A stretch of DNA of 37,901 nucleotides from SIG440 sp045591035 (GTDB lineage: Bacteria; Bacillota; Clostridia; Monoglobales; Monoglobaceae): contig JAZNSG010000001.1 in the NCBI GenBank assembly GCA_045591035.1, positions 1 to 37,901 of the forward strand, written 5' to 3'. Positions 1-7,997 of this stretch are shown one piece after another. The notes under the pieces are model-generated. The model saw only the letters and a program-made list of their open reading frames with translations. It made no database searches and had not been told where the DNA came from. A program made the position numbers and the translations under genes. The first letter of the stretch is position 1. Every line of letters starts with the position of its first letter.

Positions 1-2374
1 TGAACAGACAGAGGACCCGTCTTTGACAAAGGGTATAGTAAAACGCGAGGTTATCCGAGTTGTAACTCCGGGTACGATCATTGATACAACGGCTTTAGAC
101 GACACAAAAAATAACTATCTTGCCTCGGTTTATGTAAATGGAATTGGGGCGGGGGTGTCATTTGTGGACCTTTCAACGGGAGAGGTTTCTGTGAATGAGT
201 TTGAGGGCGATGCCCTTGAAATCCAAATCCTGAACGAGCTTAGCCGATATTCTCCTTCGGAAATTATATTTAACCAGGAGGGCTATGAAAACATAAAGCT
301 TTTGGGATATGTGGGTGAACGGTTTGGGTGTAATGTGCGAAATTACAGAAACTGGGCATTTGAACCTGAAAATGCTGAAAGTGCGGTGCGACAAAAGTTT
401 GGTGAGGTGAGCGAGACTCTTCAGGGCAGAGGTTTGAGCCTTTCAAGTCTTGGTGGGCTGGTTGTTTATCTTGAAGAGACTCAGAAAACCGAGCTTTCAA
501 ATCTTCGGGATGTTCAGGTTATTGAAAAAAATGAATATATGGAGCTTGATGCCTACAGTATACGAAACCTTGAGCTTCTTGAAACCATGCGGAACAAGAA
601 GACAAAGGGCAGTCTTCTGGGGGTTATGAATAAAACAAAAACCGCTATGGGAAGCCGACTTCTCAGAAAGTGGCTTGTCAGACCTCTTGCAAACTGTGCC
701 AAAATACAAAACAGACACAAGGCGGTAGCGGAACTGGTTGCAGAGCCTATACTTCGTGAAGAACTTATGGAGGCTTTTCGTAAAGTTCAGGATTTTGAGA
801 GAACAATTTCAAAAATTGCTTACAAGACAGCAAACTGCAAGGATTTACTTGCCATAGCGGAGTCGTTTTCACAGCTTCCCCGGATAAAAAGTCTTTTGAT
901 GAAATGCCGTTCGGGAGTGCTTCAGAATTTGGCGGAGAAGCTTGATGATATGTCAGATGTCAGGGCGATAATTGAAGAATCGATTAATCCTGACGCCCCG
1001 ATTTCTTTGAGAGAGGGCAACCTTATCCGTGATGGGTTCAGCGATGAAATTGACAGTCGCCGTGACCTGATGACCAACGGAGTTCAGTGGATAAGAAATT
1101 TCGCAGAAGAAGAAAAGGAAAAAACAGGAATAAAGAACATCAAGGTGGGATACAACCGTGTGTTTGGGTATTACCTTGAAATCAGCAAAGCGAACACCGC
1201 TGAGGTTCCCGAGTATTTTGTCAGGAAGCAAACCCTTTCAAACTGTGAAAGATACATAACGCCTCAGATAAAAGAGGTTGAAGAAAAAATAGTTGAGGCT
1301 GAAAGCCAGATTGTTACAATGGAATATGAAATGTTTTGCAGGGTCCGTGAGGCAGTTGCGGCTCAGGTTGAAAGAATCCAGAAAACGGCTCAGGCTGTTG
1401 CGGAAGCAGACTGTTTGTGTTCTTTTGCGTACGTTGCCGAGAAAAACAACTACGTTATGCCTGAAATGAATATGACCGACAAGATAGTAATAAAAGACGG
1501 CAGACATCCGGTGATTGAGAGCATCACTGAAAAGGGTGTGTTTATCCCAAATGATGCAGATATGGATTGTGACGAAAAGCAAATTTCTATTATAACAGGG
1601 CCGAATATGGCAGGTAAATCAACCTATATGAGACAGACTGCCCTTATTGTGCTTATGGCACAGATGGGAGCGTTTGTTCCTGCGACCTCGGCGCAAATCG
1701 GGATTGTTGACCGGATTTTCACAAGAGTTGGTGCGTCGGATGACTTGTCTGCCGGACAAAGTACCTTTATGGTGGAAATGACAGAGGTAGCGTACATTCT
1801 TGACAATGCTACATCAAAAAGCCTTATTATTCTTGATGAAATAGGCAGAGGAACAAGCACCTATGATGGATTAAGCATAGCCTGGTCGGTTGTTGAGTAT
1901 ATAGCAAACAAGAAAAAATGCGGAGCAAAGACCTTGTTTGCAACCCACTATCACGAGCTTAGTGAGCTTGAGGAACGGGAAGCCGGGGTTAAGAATTTTT
2001 GCATTGCAGTTAAGAAAAAGGGCGACGACATCACTTTCTTGCGAAAAATTATCCGTGGTGGAGCAGACGGAAGCTACGGCGTTGAGGTTGCGGCACTTGC
2101 GGGTGTCAAGAGTGATGTGATAAAACGTGCAAAGCAGATATTGAATGAGCTTGAGACACGTGATTCAAAAGAGCATATTGAAAATGTCAAAAAGGCATTT
2201 AAAACCAAGGCTGAAACTGTTGAACAAGAAGATGAAGCACAGCTTTGTATGTTTGACAGTCAGGCAGAAAATGAAATTGTGGCTGAGATAAGGGATTTGG
2301 ACTTGGATTCAATGTCACCTATGGAGGCACTGACAAAGCTTTATGCACTTAAAGCACAAGCTAAGAATCTGTAA
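1..2374 (+). CDS. mutS: DNA mismatch repair protein MutS (5' end missing)
   Basis: MutS recognises mismatches and small loops as an ATP-dependent dimer and recruits MutL. The reading frame is open from base 2 with no start, and its first residues (EQTEDPSLTKGIVKREV) match the interior of MutS at the end of domain I. About 80-100 N-terminal residues, including the mismatch-contacting Phe-x-Glu, therefore lie left of the window. The connector, lever and clamp domains follow. The ATPase has Walker A GPNMAGKS at bases 1598-1621, Walker B LIILDE ending at 1840, and the family sequence GRGTSTYDG after it. The C-terminus ends with the usual SPMEALTKLYALK helix. The internal TTG at 23 is not the real start. 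mutL follows after 20 bases, so the two are probably co-transcribed. Identification is very secure. Confidence 0.98.
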   Translation, partial: EQTEDPSLTKGIVKREVIRVVTPGTIIDTTALDDTKNNYLASVYVNGIGAGVSFVDLSTGEVSVNEFEGDALEIQILNELSRYSPSEIIFNQEGYENIKLLGYVGERFGCNVRNYRNWAFEPENAESAVRQKFGEVSETLQGRGLSLSSLGGLVVYLEETQKTELSNLRDVQVIEKNEYMELDAYSIRNLELLETMRNKKTKGSLLGVMNKTKTAMGSRLLRKWLVRPLANCAKIQNRHKAVAELVAEPILREELMEAFRKVQDFERTISKIAYKTANCKDLLAIAESFSQLPRIKSLLMKCRSGVLQNLAEKLDDMSDVRAIIEESINPDAPISLREGNLIRDGFSDEIDSRRDLMTNGVQWIRNFAEEEKEKTGIKNIKVGYNRVFGYYLEISKANTAEVPEYFVRKQTLSNCERYITPQIKEVEEKIVEAESQIVTMEYEMFCRVREAVAAQVERIQKTAQAVAEADCLCSFAYVAEKNNYVMPEMNMTDKIVIKDGRHPVIESITEKGVFIPNDADMDCDEKQISIITGPNMAGKSTYMRQTALIVLMAQMGAFVPATSAQIGIVDRIFTRVGASDDLSAGQSTFMVEMTEVAYILDNATSKSLIILDEIGRGTSTYDGLSIAWSVVEYIANKKKCGAKTLFATHYHELSELEEREAGVKNFCIAVKKKGDDITFLRKIIRGGADGSYGVEVAALAGVKSDVIKRAKQILNELETRDSKEHIENVKKAFKTKAETVEQEDEAQLCMFDSQAENEIVAEIRDLDLDSMSPMEALTKLYALKAQAKNL

Positions 2375-2394
2375 AGTCAAAGGGGGCGAAAGGC

Positions 2395-4377
2395 GTGGCG
2401 GAAATTCGTGTTTTGTCAAGCTCGGTTGCAGACAAAATTGCGGCAGGCGAGGTTGTTGAAAGACCGGCAGCTGCAGTTAAGGAATTGATTGAAAATTCCA
2501 TCGATGCCGGGGCGGACAGAATAAGAGTTGAAATAAAAAACGGTGGGATAAAGTATATTTCGGTTGAGGACAACGGAAAGGGAATTTTGGGGGATGAAAT
2601 TGAATCTGCTTTTCTTCGTCACGCGACAAGCAAACTCAGGGAGATAGAGGATTTATCTGAGATAATGACAATGGGCTTTCGCGGAGAGGCTTTGGCGAGT
2701 ATTTGTGCAGTTTCAGAGGTGAGAGCGGTTTCGAGGACAAAAGAAGATGACGAAGGGACTGCTGTGGTGATAAAACACGGAAAAACTGTGGAGAAATCTT
2801 CGGTGGTTTGTAATTTCGGGACCACAATGATAATTGAAAATCTTTTTGCAAATGTACCTGCCAGAATGAAGTTCCTTAAAAAAGACTCAACAGAAGCCGG
2901 GTATGTCACCGATGTTGTGGGAAGGATTGCTCTTGCAAACCCTAATGTTGCCATAAAGTACATAAGCGACGACAAGGAGATTTTTTCCACATCGGGAGAC
3001 GGACGCCTTGAGAATGTTATTCTCAATATATACGGAATCGACCATGCAAAGGCGGTTATGAAGGTAGACTACAACCAGCATGGTGTCAGAGTTCACGGTG
3101 TCATTGGAAAGGCAGAGATAGCCAGAGGAAACCGAACAAGACAGACCCTTTTGGTTAATGGGCGATACATAAAAAGCCATGTTGTGGCAAAGGTTGTTGA
3201 AGAAGCATACAGAAATGTGCTTATGACCGGGAAATTTCCGTTTTTTGTTCTGAATATTGATTTGGCACCGAGTCTCGTGGATGTTAATGTTCACCCTGCA
3301 AAAACCGAAATAAAATTTGCAAACGAAAAAGAGATATACAACATCGTTCATTTTGGGATAAAAAATGCACTTTATGCCGTGAATGAGGAAAGTGTTCCCA
3401 AGAAGGCTGAACCTTTTTCTGCTAAGACGGACAATGATTTCAGAAATGAAACAAAAAAGACGGTGGACGCTTCCCGCAATTTTGGGGTTGAAAAAGAAAC
3501 ACCGGATAAAAAACTTATAAAAGAGTTTATTCAAAATACTGTTCCCGAAAAAGAAAACCCAAGCAGGATTATGTCCTTTTGCGCTCCGGAGAATGATAGG
3601 GAAGCCTATTGGAACAAAAAAGAGCCCGTTTTTGAAAAAGAAGATTTTGAAAATAGCATAAGGGCGAAAACCCTGTCGAGAGAAATCGTTTTGGCAGAGG
3701 AGCCCAAGGCGGCTTTTGAAGAAAAGGCGGAAAAAGCCTTTGATAAGGATTTGTTTGGCAGGGAAATACTGCCTGAAAGTGCTGAAGAGGAAAATGCGGT
3801 TCAAAAAGTTTTGGGGCAGGTATTTGATACATATGTTATTGTGCAACAAGGAGACAAAATGTATCTTATTGACCAGCATGCCGCCCATGAGAGAAAGCGT
3901 TTTGAAATGCTGAAGGAAGACTTCACTCAAAAGAAGAAGTGCGGACAAGTGCTTCTTTCACCCATTGTTCTTGAGGTTGATTCTCTTGAACTTCAGGCGG
4001 TCAGGGACAATTCTGAGCTTCTTTTGAATATGGGTTTTCTTATGGAGGAATTTGGCAGAAATACAGTTATTATTCGTGAAACGCCTCTTGTGGGAGATGA
4101 GGCTGAAATAAAGAGCCTTGCCCTTGAGATAATTTCTGTTTTGTTGGATGGCAGACCAATCGGTATGCTCTCGTTTGAGGAAAGACTTCTCGACATGATT
4201 TCGTGCAAGTATGCCATAAAGGCAAACAAGCAATTGTCTGTTATTGAAATGGAAGGGCTTTTGAAAGATGTCTCGGAGCTTGAGAAAAGAGGGATAACCA
4301 CTTGTCCTCATGGCAGACCCATAAGGGTTGTAATTACAAAGCGGGAAATTGAAAAAATGTTTAAAAGGATTGTATAA
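2395..4377 (+). CDS. mutL: DNA mismatch repair protein MutL (endonuclease type)
   Basis: MutL couples MutS mismatch recognition to strand incision and excision. The start is a GTG with an AAAGGGGG ribosome site just upstream. The N-terminal GHKL ATPase shows ENSIDAGA (about residues 33-40), DNGKGI (59-64) and GFRGEAL (about 95). A charged, poorly conserved linker spans roughly residues 340-460. The C-terminal dimerisation domain carries the metal-binding nuclease motif DQHAAHERKRFE beginning at residue 493, which fits DQHA(x)2E(x)4E exactly. It also has SCKYAIKA at 603 and CPHGRP at 637. By family knowledge these residues mark a latent nicking endonuclease, as in bacteria without Dam/MutH-directed repair. 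The length of 660 aa is normal. miaA follows after 26 bases. Confidence 0.98.
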   Translation: MAEIRVLSSSVADKIAAGEVVERPAAAVKELIENSIDAGADRIRVEIKNGGIKYISVEDNGKGILGDEIESAFLRHATSKLREIEDLSEIMTMGFRGEALASICAVSEVRAVSRTKEDDEGTAVVIKHGKTVEKSSVVCNFGTTMIIENLFANVPARMKFLKKDSTEAGYVTDVVGRIALANPNVAIKYISDDKEIFSTSGDGRLENVILNIYGIDHAKAVMKVDYNQHGVRVHGVIGKAEIARGNRTRQTLLVNGRYIKSHVVAKVVEEAYRNVLMTGKFPFFVLNIDLAPSLVDVNVHPAKTEIKFANEKEIYNIVHFGIKNALYAVNEESVPKKAEPFSAKTDNDFRNETKKTVDASRNFGVEKETPDKKLIKEFIQNTVPEKENPSRIMSFCAPENDREAYWNKKEPVFEKEDFENSIRAKTLSREIVLAEEPKAAFEEKAEKAFDKDLFGREILPESAEEENAVQKVLGQVFDTYVIVQQGDKMYLIDQHAAHERKRFEMLKEDFTQKKKCGQVLLSPIVLEVDSLELQAVRDNSELLLNMGFLMEEFGRNTVIIRETPLVGDEAEIKSLALEIISVLLDGRPIGMLSFEERLLDMISCKYAIKANKQLSVIEMEGLLKDVSELEKRGITTCPHGRPIRVVITKREIEKMFKRIV

Positions 4378-4403
4378 AAAATTTTTGAGGAGGCGGCGAC
4401 AAG

Positions 4404-5327
4404 GTGCTTAAAAAAATTATTGCGGTAGCAGGACCTACTGCCTCCGGTAAAACTGCTTTGGCTGTTGAAATTGCGAAAAGAGTCGGGGGAGAGGTTGTTT
4501 CTTGCGATTCTATGCAGATTTACAAAGGAATGGATATCGGAACAGCAAAGCCCGATGAGAAAGAAATGTGTGGGATACCACATCATATGATAGATATCAT
4601 ATCTCCTGACCAAAGATACAGCGTAGCGGATTTTGCAGAGCATGCGAGACAATGCATTGAGGATATACTCAGTCGGGGGAAAGTTCCCGTACTTGCAGGC
4701 GGGACAGGGCTTTATATGGATAGCGTTATAAATAATACCGGGTTTGTTGAGCTTGAAGGTGACCCTGAGTTTTGCAGGGAAATGATGGAGCTTTCTTTGG
4801 CAGAGGGGAATGAGGCTGTTCACAGAAAGCTTCAGGAAATTGACCCCGAGGCGGCGGAGAACATACATCCAAACAATTTGCGTCGGGTGATACGTGCCCT
4901 TGAGGTTTGCAAAATAACGGGAAAGACGTTCACCCTCGTGAACCATGAGTCCAGGCGTGAAGCGGTTTATGATGCGCTGATTTTTGGCATTGAGGTAGAC
5001 AGACCTGTTCTTTATGAGCGGATAAATCTGCGTGTGGACAGAATGATTGAAAAGGGTTTGGTTTCTGAGGTGAAAAATCTTTGGGAAAAGGGCATCGGAA
5101 AGGATTCAACCGCTATTCAGGCAATCGGATACAAGGAATTGATTGATTTTTTAGAAGATAACTGCTCTTTTGATGAGGCGGTTGAAAAAATAAAAATGGA
5201 AAGTCGCCGTTATGCAAAAAGACAGCTGACCTGGTTTAAAAGAAACAATCAGATACAATGGATTCGGCTGGACGGGCAAGATGATATAGATAAGGTTTTT
5301 GAAAAGTGCCTTATGTTTTTGAGTTGA
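4404..5327 (+). CDS. miaA: tRNA dimethylallyltransferase MiaA
   Basis: MiaA transfers a dimethylallyl group from DMAPP to N6 of A37 in tRNAs that read UNN codons, the first step toward ms2i6A. The N-terminal P-loop is GPTASGKT (residues 10-17). It is followed by the substrate motif DSMQIYKGMDIGTAKP, then AGGTGLYMDSVI, and QAIGYKE near the C-terminal third. The length of 307 aa is normal. Translation starts at a GTG with GAGGAGG about 10 bases upstream. The mutS-mutL-miaA order is common in Firmicutes. In many genomes hfq follows miaA, but here the next gene is an HlyD-like protein. Confidence 0.97.
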   Translation: MLKKIIAVAGPTASGKTALAVEIAKRVGGEVVSCDSMQIYKGMDIGTAKPDEKEMCGIPHHMIDIISPDQRYSVADFAEHARQCIEDILSRGKVPVLAGGTGLYMDSVINNTGFVELEGDPEFCREMMELSLAEGNEAVHRKLQEIDPEAAENIHPNNLRRVIRALEVCKITGKTFTLVNHESRREAVYDALIFGIEVDRPVLYERINLRVDRMIEKGLVSEVKNLWEKGIGKDSTAIQAIGYKELIDFLEDNCSFDEAVEKIKMESRRYAKRQLTWFKRNNQIQWIRLDGQDDIDKVFEKCLMFLS

Positions 5328-5366
5328 TTCAAAAAAGAAGAATACTACAAGATAGGGAATTTTGAA

Positions 5367-6635
5367 ATGAAAGAAAAAAACAGGCCAAAACGTAACAAAA
5401 GAATAAAGGGAAGCATTGCAATATTTTTGGTGGTTGCTTTGATTTTGATAGTTGTGGTGAATATTGCACTCAGCCATGATTCTCGCATGACAACAAACAT
5501 AGTTCGTCGTGGCTTGGAAGAGGATTCTTTCGGGGCAGAGGGATATGTTTTCAGAAAGCAAACCATTCTGGTGGCACCTCAGGGGGGATATGCATATTCT
5601 GTTGCAGATGAGGAGCAACGGGTAAAAAATGGAGAGGCAGTGGTGCAGATTTGCAAGAATGAAATAAATTTTTCTGCCACAAGTGAGATAAAAGCCATTG
5701 ACGAAAAGATAGAGCAACTTTCGGGCGCGGCTTTCAAAGGGGATATGTTCAGTAACGACCCTGCAAAAATTGAGCAAGAAATCTCCCAGAACCTAAAAAG
5801 TATACCGCATATGGGTTATGAGGGGAATTTGGAGGAAGTTCGAGACGTTTTGAATAAGGTAAACTCTCTTATTGAAAAACGCCGGGTTGCTGCAGGCGAG
5901 GCAGAGCCCTCAAATGCGGATGAGGAAATCAAGAAGCTGAAAGCTGAAAAGGCAAGAATTGAAAAAGAATTTAATATTGAGAGAACGCTCATAAATGCTC
6001 CGACTCCGGGGGTATATACATCAAAAATTGATGGACTTGAGGAAAAGCTCAGCCTTGATATGCTTGATGACATTTCGGTTTCTTATGTGGAAGAACTTGA
6101 GAAGTTTAAAACAGCAGACCAAAAATCAGACAAGATAAAAGAAGGGGAAGCTGTGGGGAAAATAGTGGACAACTTCTCGTGGAGCATTGCTGCTGTGATT
6201 TCTGCTGACGAAGCTGATGGAATAAAGGTCGGTGACCATATGGGAGTTCGCTTGGCTGAAGTTGGGACCGAAACGGCAGATGCGGTTGTGACTAAGCTTG
6301 CTATGGAAGATGATAAGGCGCTGCTTGTGGTAACCTCGGATAAATACTTAAGCTCCATCTATTGTACTTCAAAGGCGAAATTCGAGTTTGTCAAGGAGAA
6401 ACACAGCGGATTCAGAATTCCCGGAAAGAGCCTCAGAATGAAGGACGAAAAAATGGGAGTGTATGTTATAAGAAACAATAAGGCTGTGTTTGTGACGGTT
6501 GAACTTCTTTACAGCGGCAAGGACTGGATTGTGGTTGCAGAAAACACTGGCGTTGGGGAAAACAGAGTTCTGAAGCTTTATGACGAGCTGATTGTCAGCG
6601 GTGAAAATATTTATGATGGTAAGGTTGTGAGATAA
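5367..6635 (+). CDS. Membrane-anchored HlyD/adaptor-like protein of unknown role
   Basis: The protein has a short basic N-terminus, one membrane helix (about residues 14-36, rich in I, V, L and A), and a large domain predicted to lie outside the membrane. After the helix there is a biotinyl/lipoyl-like half-motif around APQGGYAYSVADEEQRVKNGE. A charged, probably coiled-coil region follows at about residues 105-200. A second barrel-like part contains INAPTPGVYTSKIDG, and the C-terminal third is rich in beta strands. This layout resembles HlyD/RND membrane-fusion adaptors, but no partner transporter or outer-membrane channel is nearby. Its stop codon directly abuts the yggS start, so it is co-translated with the division cluster. 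A role in envelope or division biology is inference from position only. The start ATG has an AGGGA site 8 bases upstream. Confidence 0.75.
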   Translation: MKEKNRPKRNKRIKGSIAIFLVVALILIVVVNIALSHDSRMTTNIVRRGLEEDSFGAEGYVFRKQTILVAPQGGYAYSVADEEQRVKNGEAVVQICKNEINFSATSEIKAIDEKIEQLSGAAFKGDMFSNDPAKIEQEISQNLKSIPHMGYEGNLEEVRDVLNKVNSLIEKRRVAAGEAEPSNADEEIKKLKAEKARIEKEFNIERTLINAPTPGVYTSKIDGLEEKLSLDMLDDISVSYVEELEKFKTADQKSDKIKEGEAVGKIVDNFSWSIAAVISADEADGIKVGDHMGVRLAEVGTETADAVVTKLAMEDDKALLVVTSDKYLSSIYCTSKAKFEFVKEKHSGFRIPGKSLRMKDEKMGVYVIRNNKAVFVTVELLYSGKDWIVVAENTGVGENRVLKLYDELIVSGENIYDGKVVR

Positions 6636-7334
6636 ATGTCTTATATAAAAGAAAATTTAGATGCGGTGAATGAAAAAATATATGACGCCACCTCGAAATG
6701 TGGTCGAGGGGCAGACTCGGTAAGGCTTGTTGCGGTCACAAAGACCTATGGCGCGGAGCTTATAAACGAGGCAATAGATTGTGGAGTAACTGATATAGGT
6801 GAAAACCGTGTTCAGGAAATCATGGAGAAATACGAAAAGGTAAAGCCTGTTCGGTGGCATTTAATTGGGCACTTGCAAAAAAATAAAGTTAAGTATATAA
6901 TAGATAAGGTAGAGCTTATACACTCTGTTGATAGCTTTGAACTTGCGAAAGAAATTGACAAACAGGCAAAAAAAGCGGGAAAGATTCAAAGAGTTTTGCT
7001 TGAGGTCAATGTTTCGGGTGAAGAAAGCAAGTTCGGCATTAAGCCTTGTGAATGTGAGTCTTTGTGCCGAAGGATTGCCGAAGAATTTGAAAACGTTAAG
7101 ATTGAGGGACTTATGACTATTGCTCCTTTTGTTGATGATGAAAATGTTCTTTCAGCGGTTTTTAAAGGGCTCAAAGAACTTTCAGAGGATATTTATGCCA
7201 AGGGCATTGAAAATGTTGAAATGAAAGAACTTTCAATGGGTATGACAAATGACTATCCTTTAGCAATTGCAAATGGAGCCACTATGGTAAGAGTTGGCAC
7301 AGGAATTTTTGGAAAACGGGACTATACAAAATAA
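6636..7334 (+). CDS. yggS: YggS/YlmE family PLP homeostasis protein
   Basis: This is a single-domain, alanine-racemase-like TIM-barrel protein that binds pyridoxal 5'-phosphate without known enzymatic turnover and buffers PLP and amino-acid pools. The expected PLP lysine is K36 in LVAVTKTYG. Other family motifs are GENRVQE, WHLIGHLQKNK, HSVDS and the C-terminal phosphate-binding segment LSMGMTNDY followed by VRVGTGIFG. The length of 232 aa is typical. The start ATG directly follows the upstream stop codon with no gap. In Bacillus this gene (ylmE) precedes sepF, and the same neighbourhood is kept here. After it comes a 204-base gap with a promoter and a palindrome. Confidence 0.95.
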   Translation: MSYIKENLDAVNEKIYDATSKCGRGADSVRLVAVTKTYGAELINEAIDCGVTDIGENRVQEIMEKYEKVKPVRWHLIGHLQKNKVKYIIDKVELIHSVDSFELAKEIDKQAKKAGKIQRVLLEVNVSGEESKFGIKPCECESLCRRIAEEFENVKIEGLMTIAPFVDDENVLSAVFKGLKELSEDIYAKGIENVEMKELSMGMTNDYPLAIANGATMVRVGTGIFGKRDYTK

Positions 7335-7351
7335 AAAAAGTATGATATAAT
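7323..7351 (+). promoter_or_regulatory. Candidate sigma-A promoter for the sepF-to-uvrA run
   Basis: A perfect -10 hexamer TATAAT lies at 7346-7351, with TATACA (4 of 6 matches to TTGACA) at 7323-7328 and an exact 17-base spacer. The -35 overlaps the end of yggS. This would start transcription near 7358, about 180 bases before sepF, and give the division genes expression independent of mutS-mutL. It is a sequence match only. Confidence 0.55.
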
Positions 7352-7367
7352 AAAAGGAGCCTTTAAT

Positions 7368-7391
7368 GAAATAGCGTATTTACGCTATTTC
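7368..7391. repeat. Perfect inverted repeat in the sepF leader
   Basis: The arms GAAATAGCGTA (7368-7378) and TACGCTATTTC (7381-7391) are exact reverse complements around a TT centre. The site sits about 10-30 bases after the predicted transcription start. It has no T-run after it, so it does not look like an intrinsic terminator. It could be an operator for a dimeric regulator or a 5' RNA hairpin. Just upstream, AAAGGAG (7354-7360 region) is well placed for an ATG-AAA-TAG minimal reading frame at 7366-7374. Confidence 0.6.
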
Positions 7392-7414
7392 ACGGCAGCA
7401 AATCTTTTGATGCA

Positions 7415-7525
7415 ATGAAGTATCAGGAAATTGCTTTGATAGAGAAAAACATAAAGTACGGTTTTCTTTGGGATACATTTGTTGTAAAAAATGGAGAATT
7501 ATTAAACATTTATATATACGTTTGA
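7415..7525 (+). CDS. Possible 36-codon ORF or remnant in the sepF leader
   Basis: An ATG at 7415 opens a frame of 36 residues (beginning MKYQEIALIEKN) that ends at a TGA inside the sepF ribosome site. The frame stays open for about 15 residues before the ATG and reads like normal protein composition. No convincing ribosome site precedes this ATG. It may be a degraded gene fragment, a leader peptide or chance. I do not recognise a family. Confidence 0.2.
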   Translation: MKYQEIALIEKNIKYGFLWDTFVVKNGELLNIYIYV

Positions 7526-7538
7526 GGAGGAATCTGAA

Positions 7539-7997
7539 ATGAGTATTGTAAACAAAATGTTAAACCTTATTGGCTTTGAGGCAACAGACGATTACGAAAA
7601 TGACCTTGTTGGAAACAGCGAATTTTCAAACAGCACAGGATTTGAAGCTGACGAGAGTGAAACCCTTGATGTTGGCGGTAAGCGCAACAAGGTAGTTAAA
7701 ATTCATACTACTGCACAACTCAAGCTTGTAGTTATGCAACCTGAGAACTTCGAAGAGGCAAGGGACATTGCGAACCATCTTAAGAGCAAAAAGCCGGTTG
7801 TTATGAACCTTGAATCTGTTGATAAAGAGGTTGCCCGTCGTATTGTTGATTTTCTCAGCGGTGCTGTTTATGCACTTGATGGGAATATCCAGAAGGTTTC
7901 AAACGGCATATTCTTAATTGCTCCCTACAATGTAGGTATTATGGGTGATTTTAAGGATGAACTCAGAAATAAGGGCATCTTCCCCTGGAGCAACTAA
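7539..7997 (+). CDS. sepF: Cell division protein SepF
   Basis: SepF tethers FtsZ filaments to the membrane and shapes the septum in Gram-positive bacteria. The first residues (MSIVNKMLNLIGF) look like the amphipathic membrane-binding helix. An acidic, variable linker follows to about residue 50. The SepF core then starts around LKLVVMQPENFEEARDIANHL and includes VVMNLESVDKEVARRIVDFLSGAVYAL and a final IFLIAPYNVGI strand. The length of 152 aa is normal. An ideal GAGGAGG site (7524-7530) precedes the ATG. The stop overlaps the ylmH start (TAATG), implying translational coupling. ylmG/yggT, usually between sepF and ylmH in Bacillus, is absent here. Confidence 0.95.
   Translation: MSIVNKMLNLIGFEATDDYENDLVGNSEFSNSTGFEADESETLDVGGKRNKVVKIHTTAQLKLVVMQPENFEEARDIANHLKSKKPVVMNLESVDKEVARRIVDFLSGAVYALDGNIQKVSNGIFLIAPYNVGIMGDFKDELRNKGIFPWSN

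Noticed and set aside
2887..3948. A 353-codon open frame on the minus strand
   Set aside because: It lies wholly antisense to mutL, whose motifs are unambiguous, and its translation is rich in Phe, Cys and Leu without a recognisable domain.
5316..5335. Inverted repeat TTTTTGA / TCAAAAA at the miaA stop
   Set aside because: A 7-bp A/T stem with no G/C clamp is too weak for a terminator and fits chance in A/T-rich sequence.
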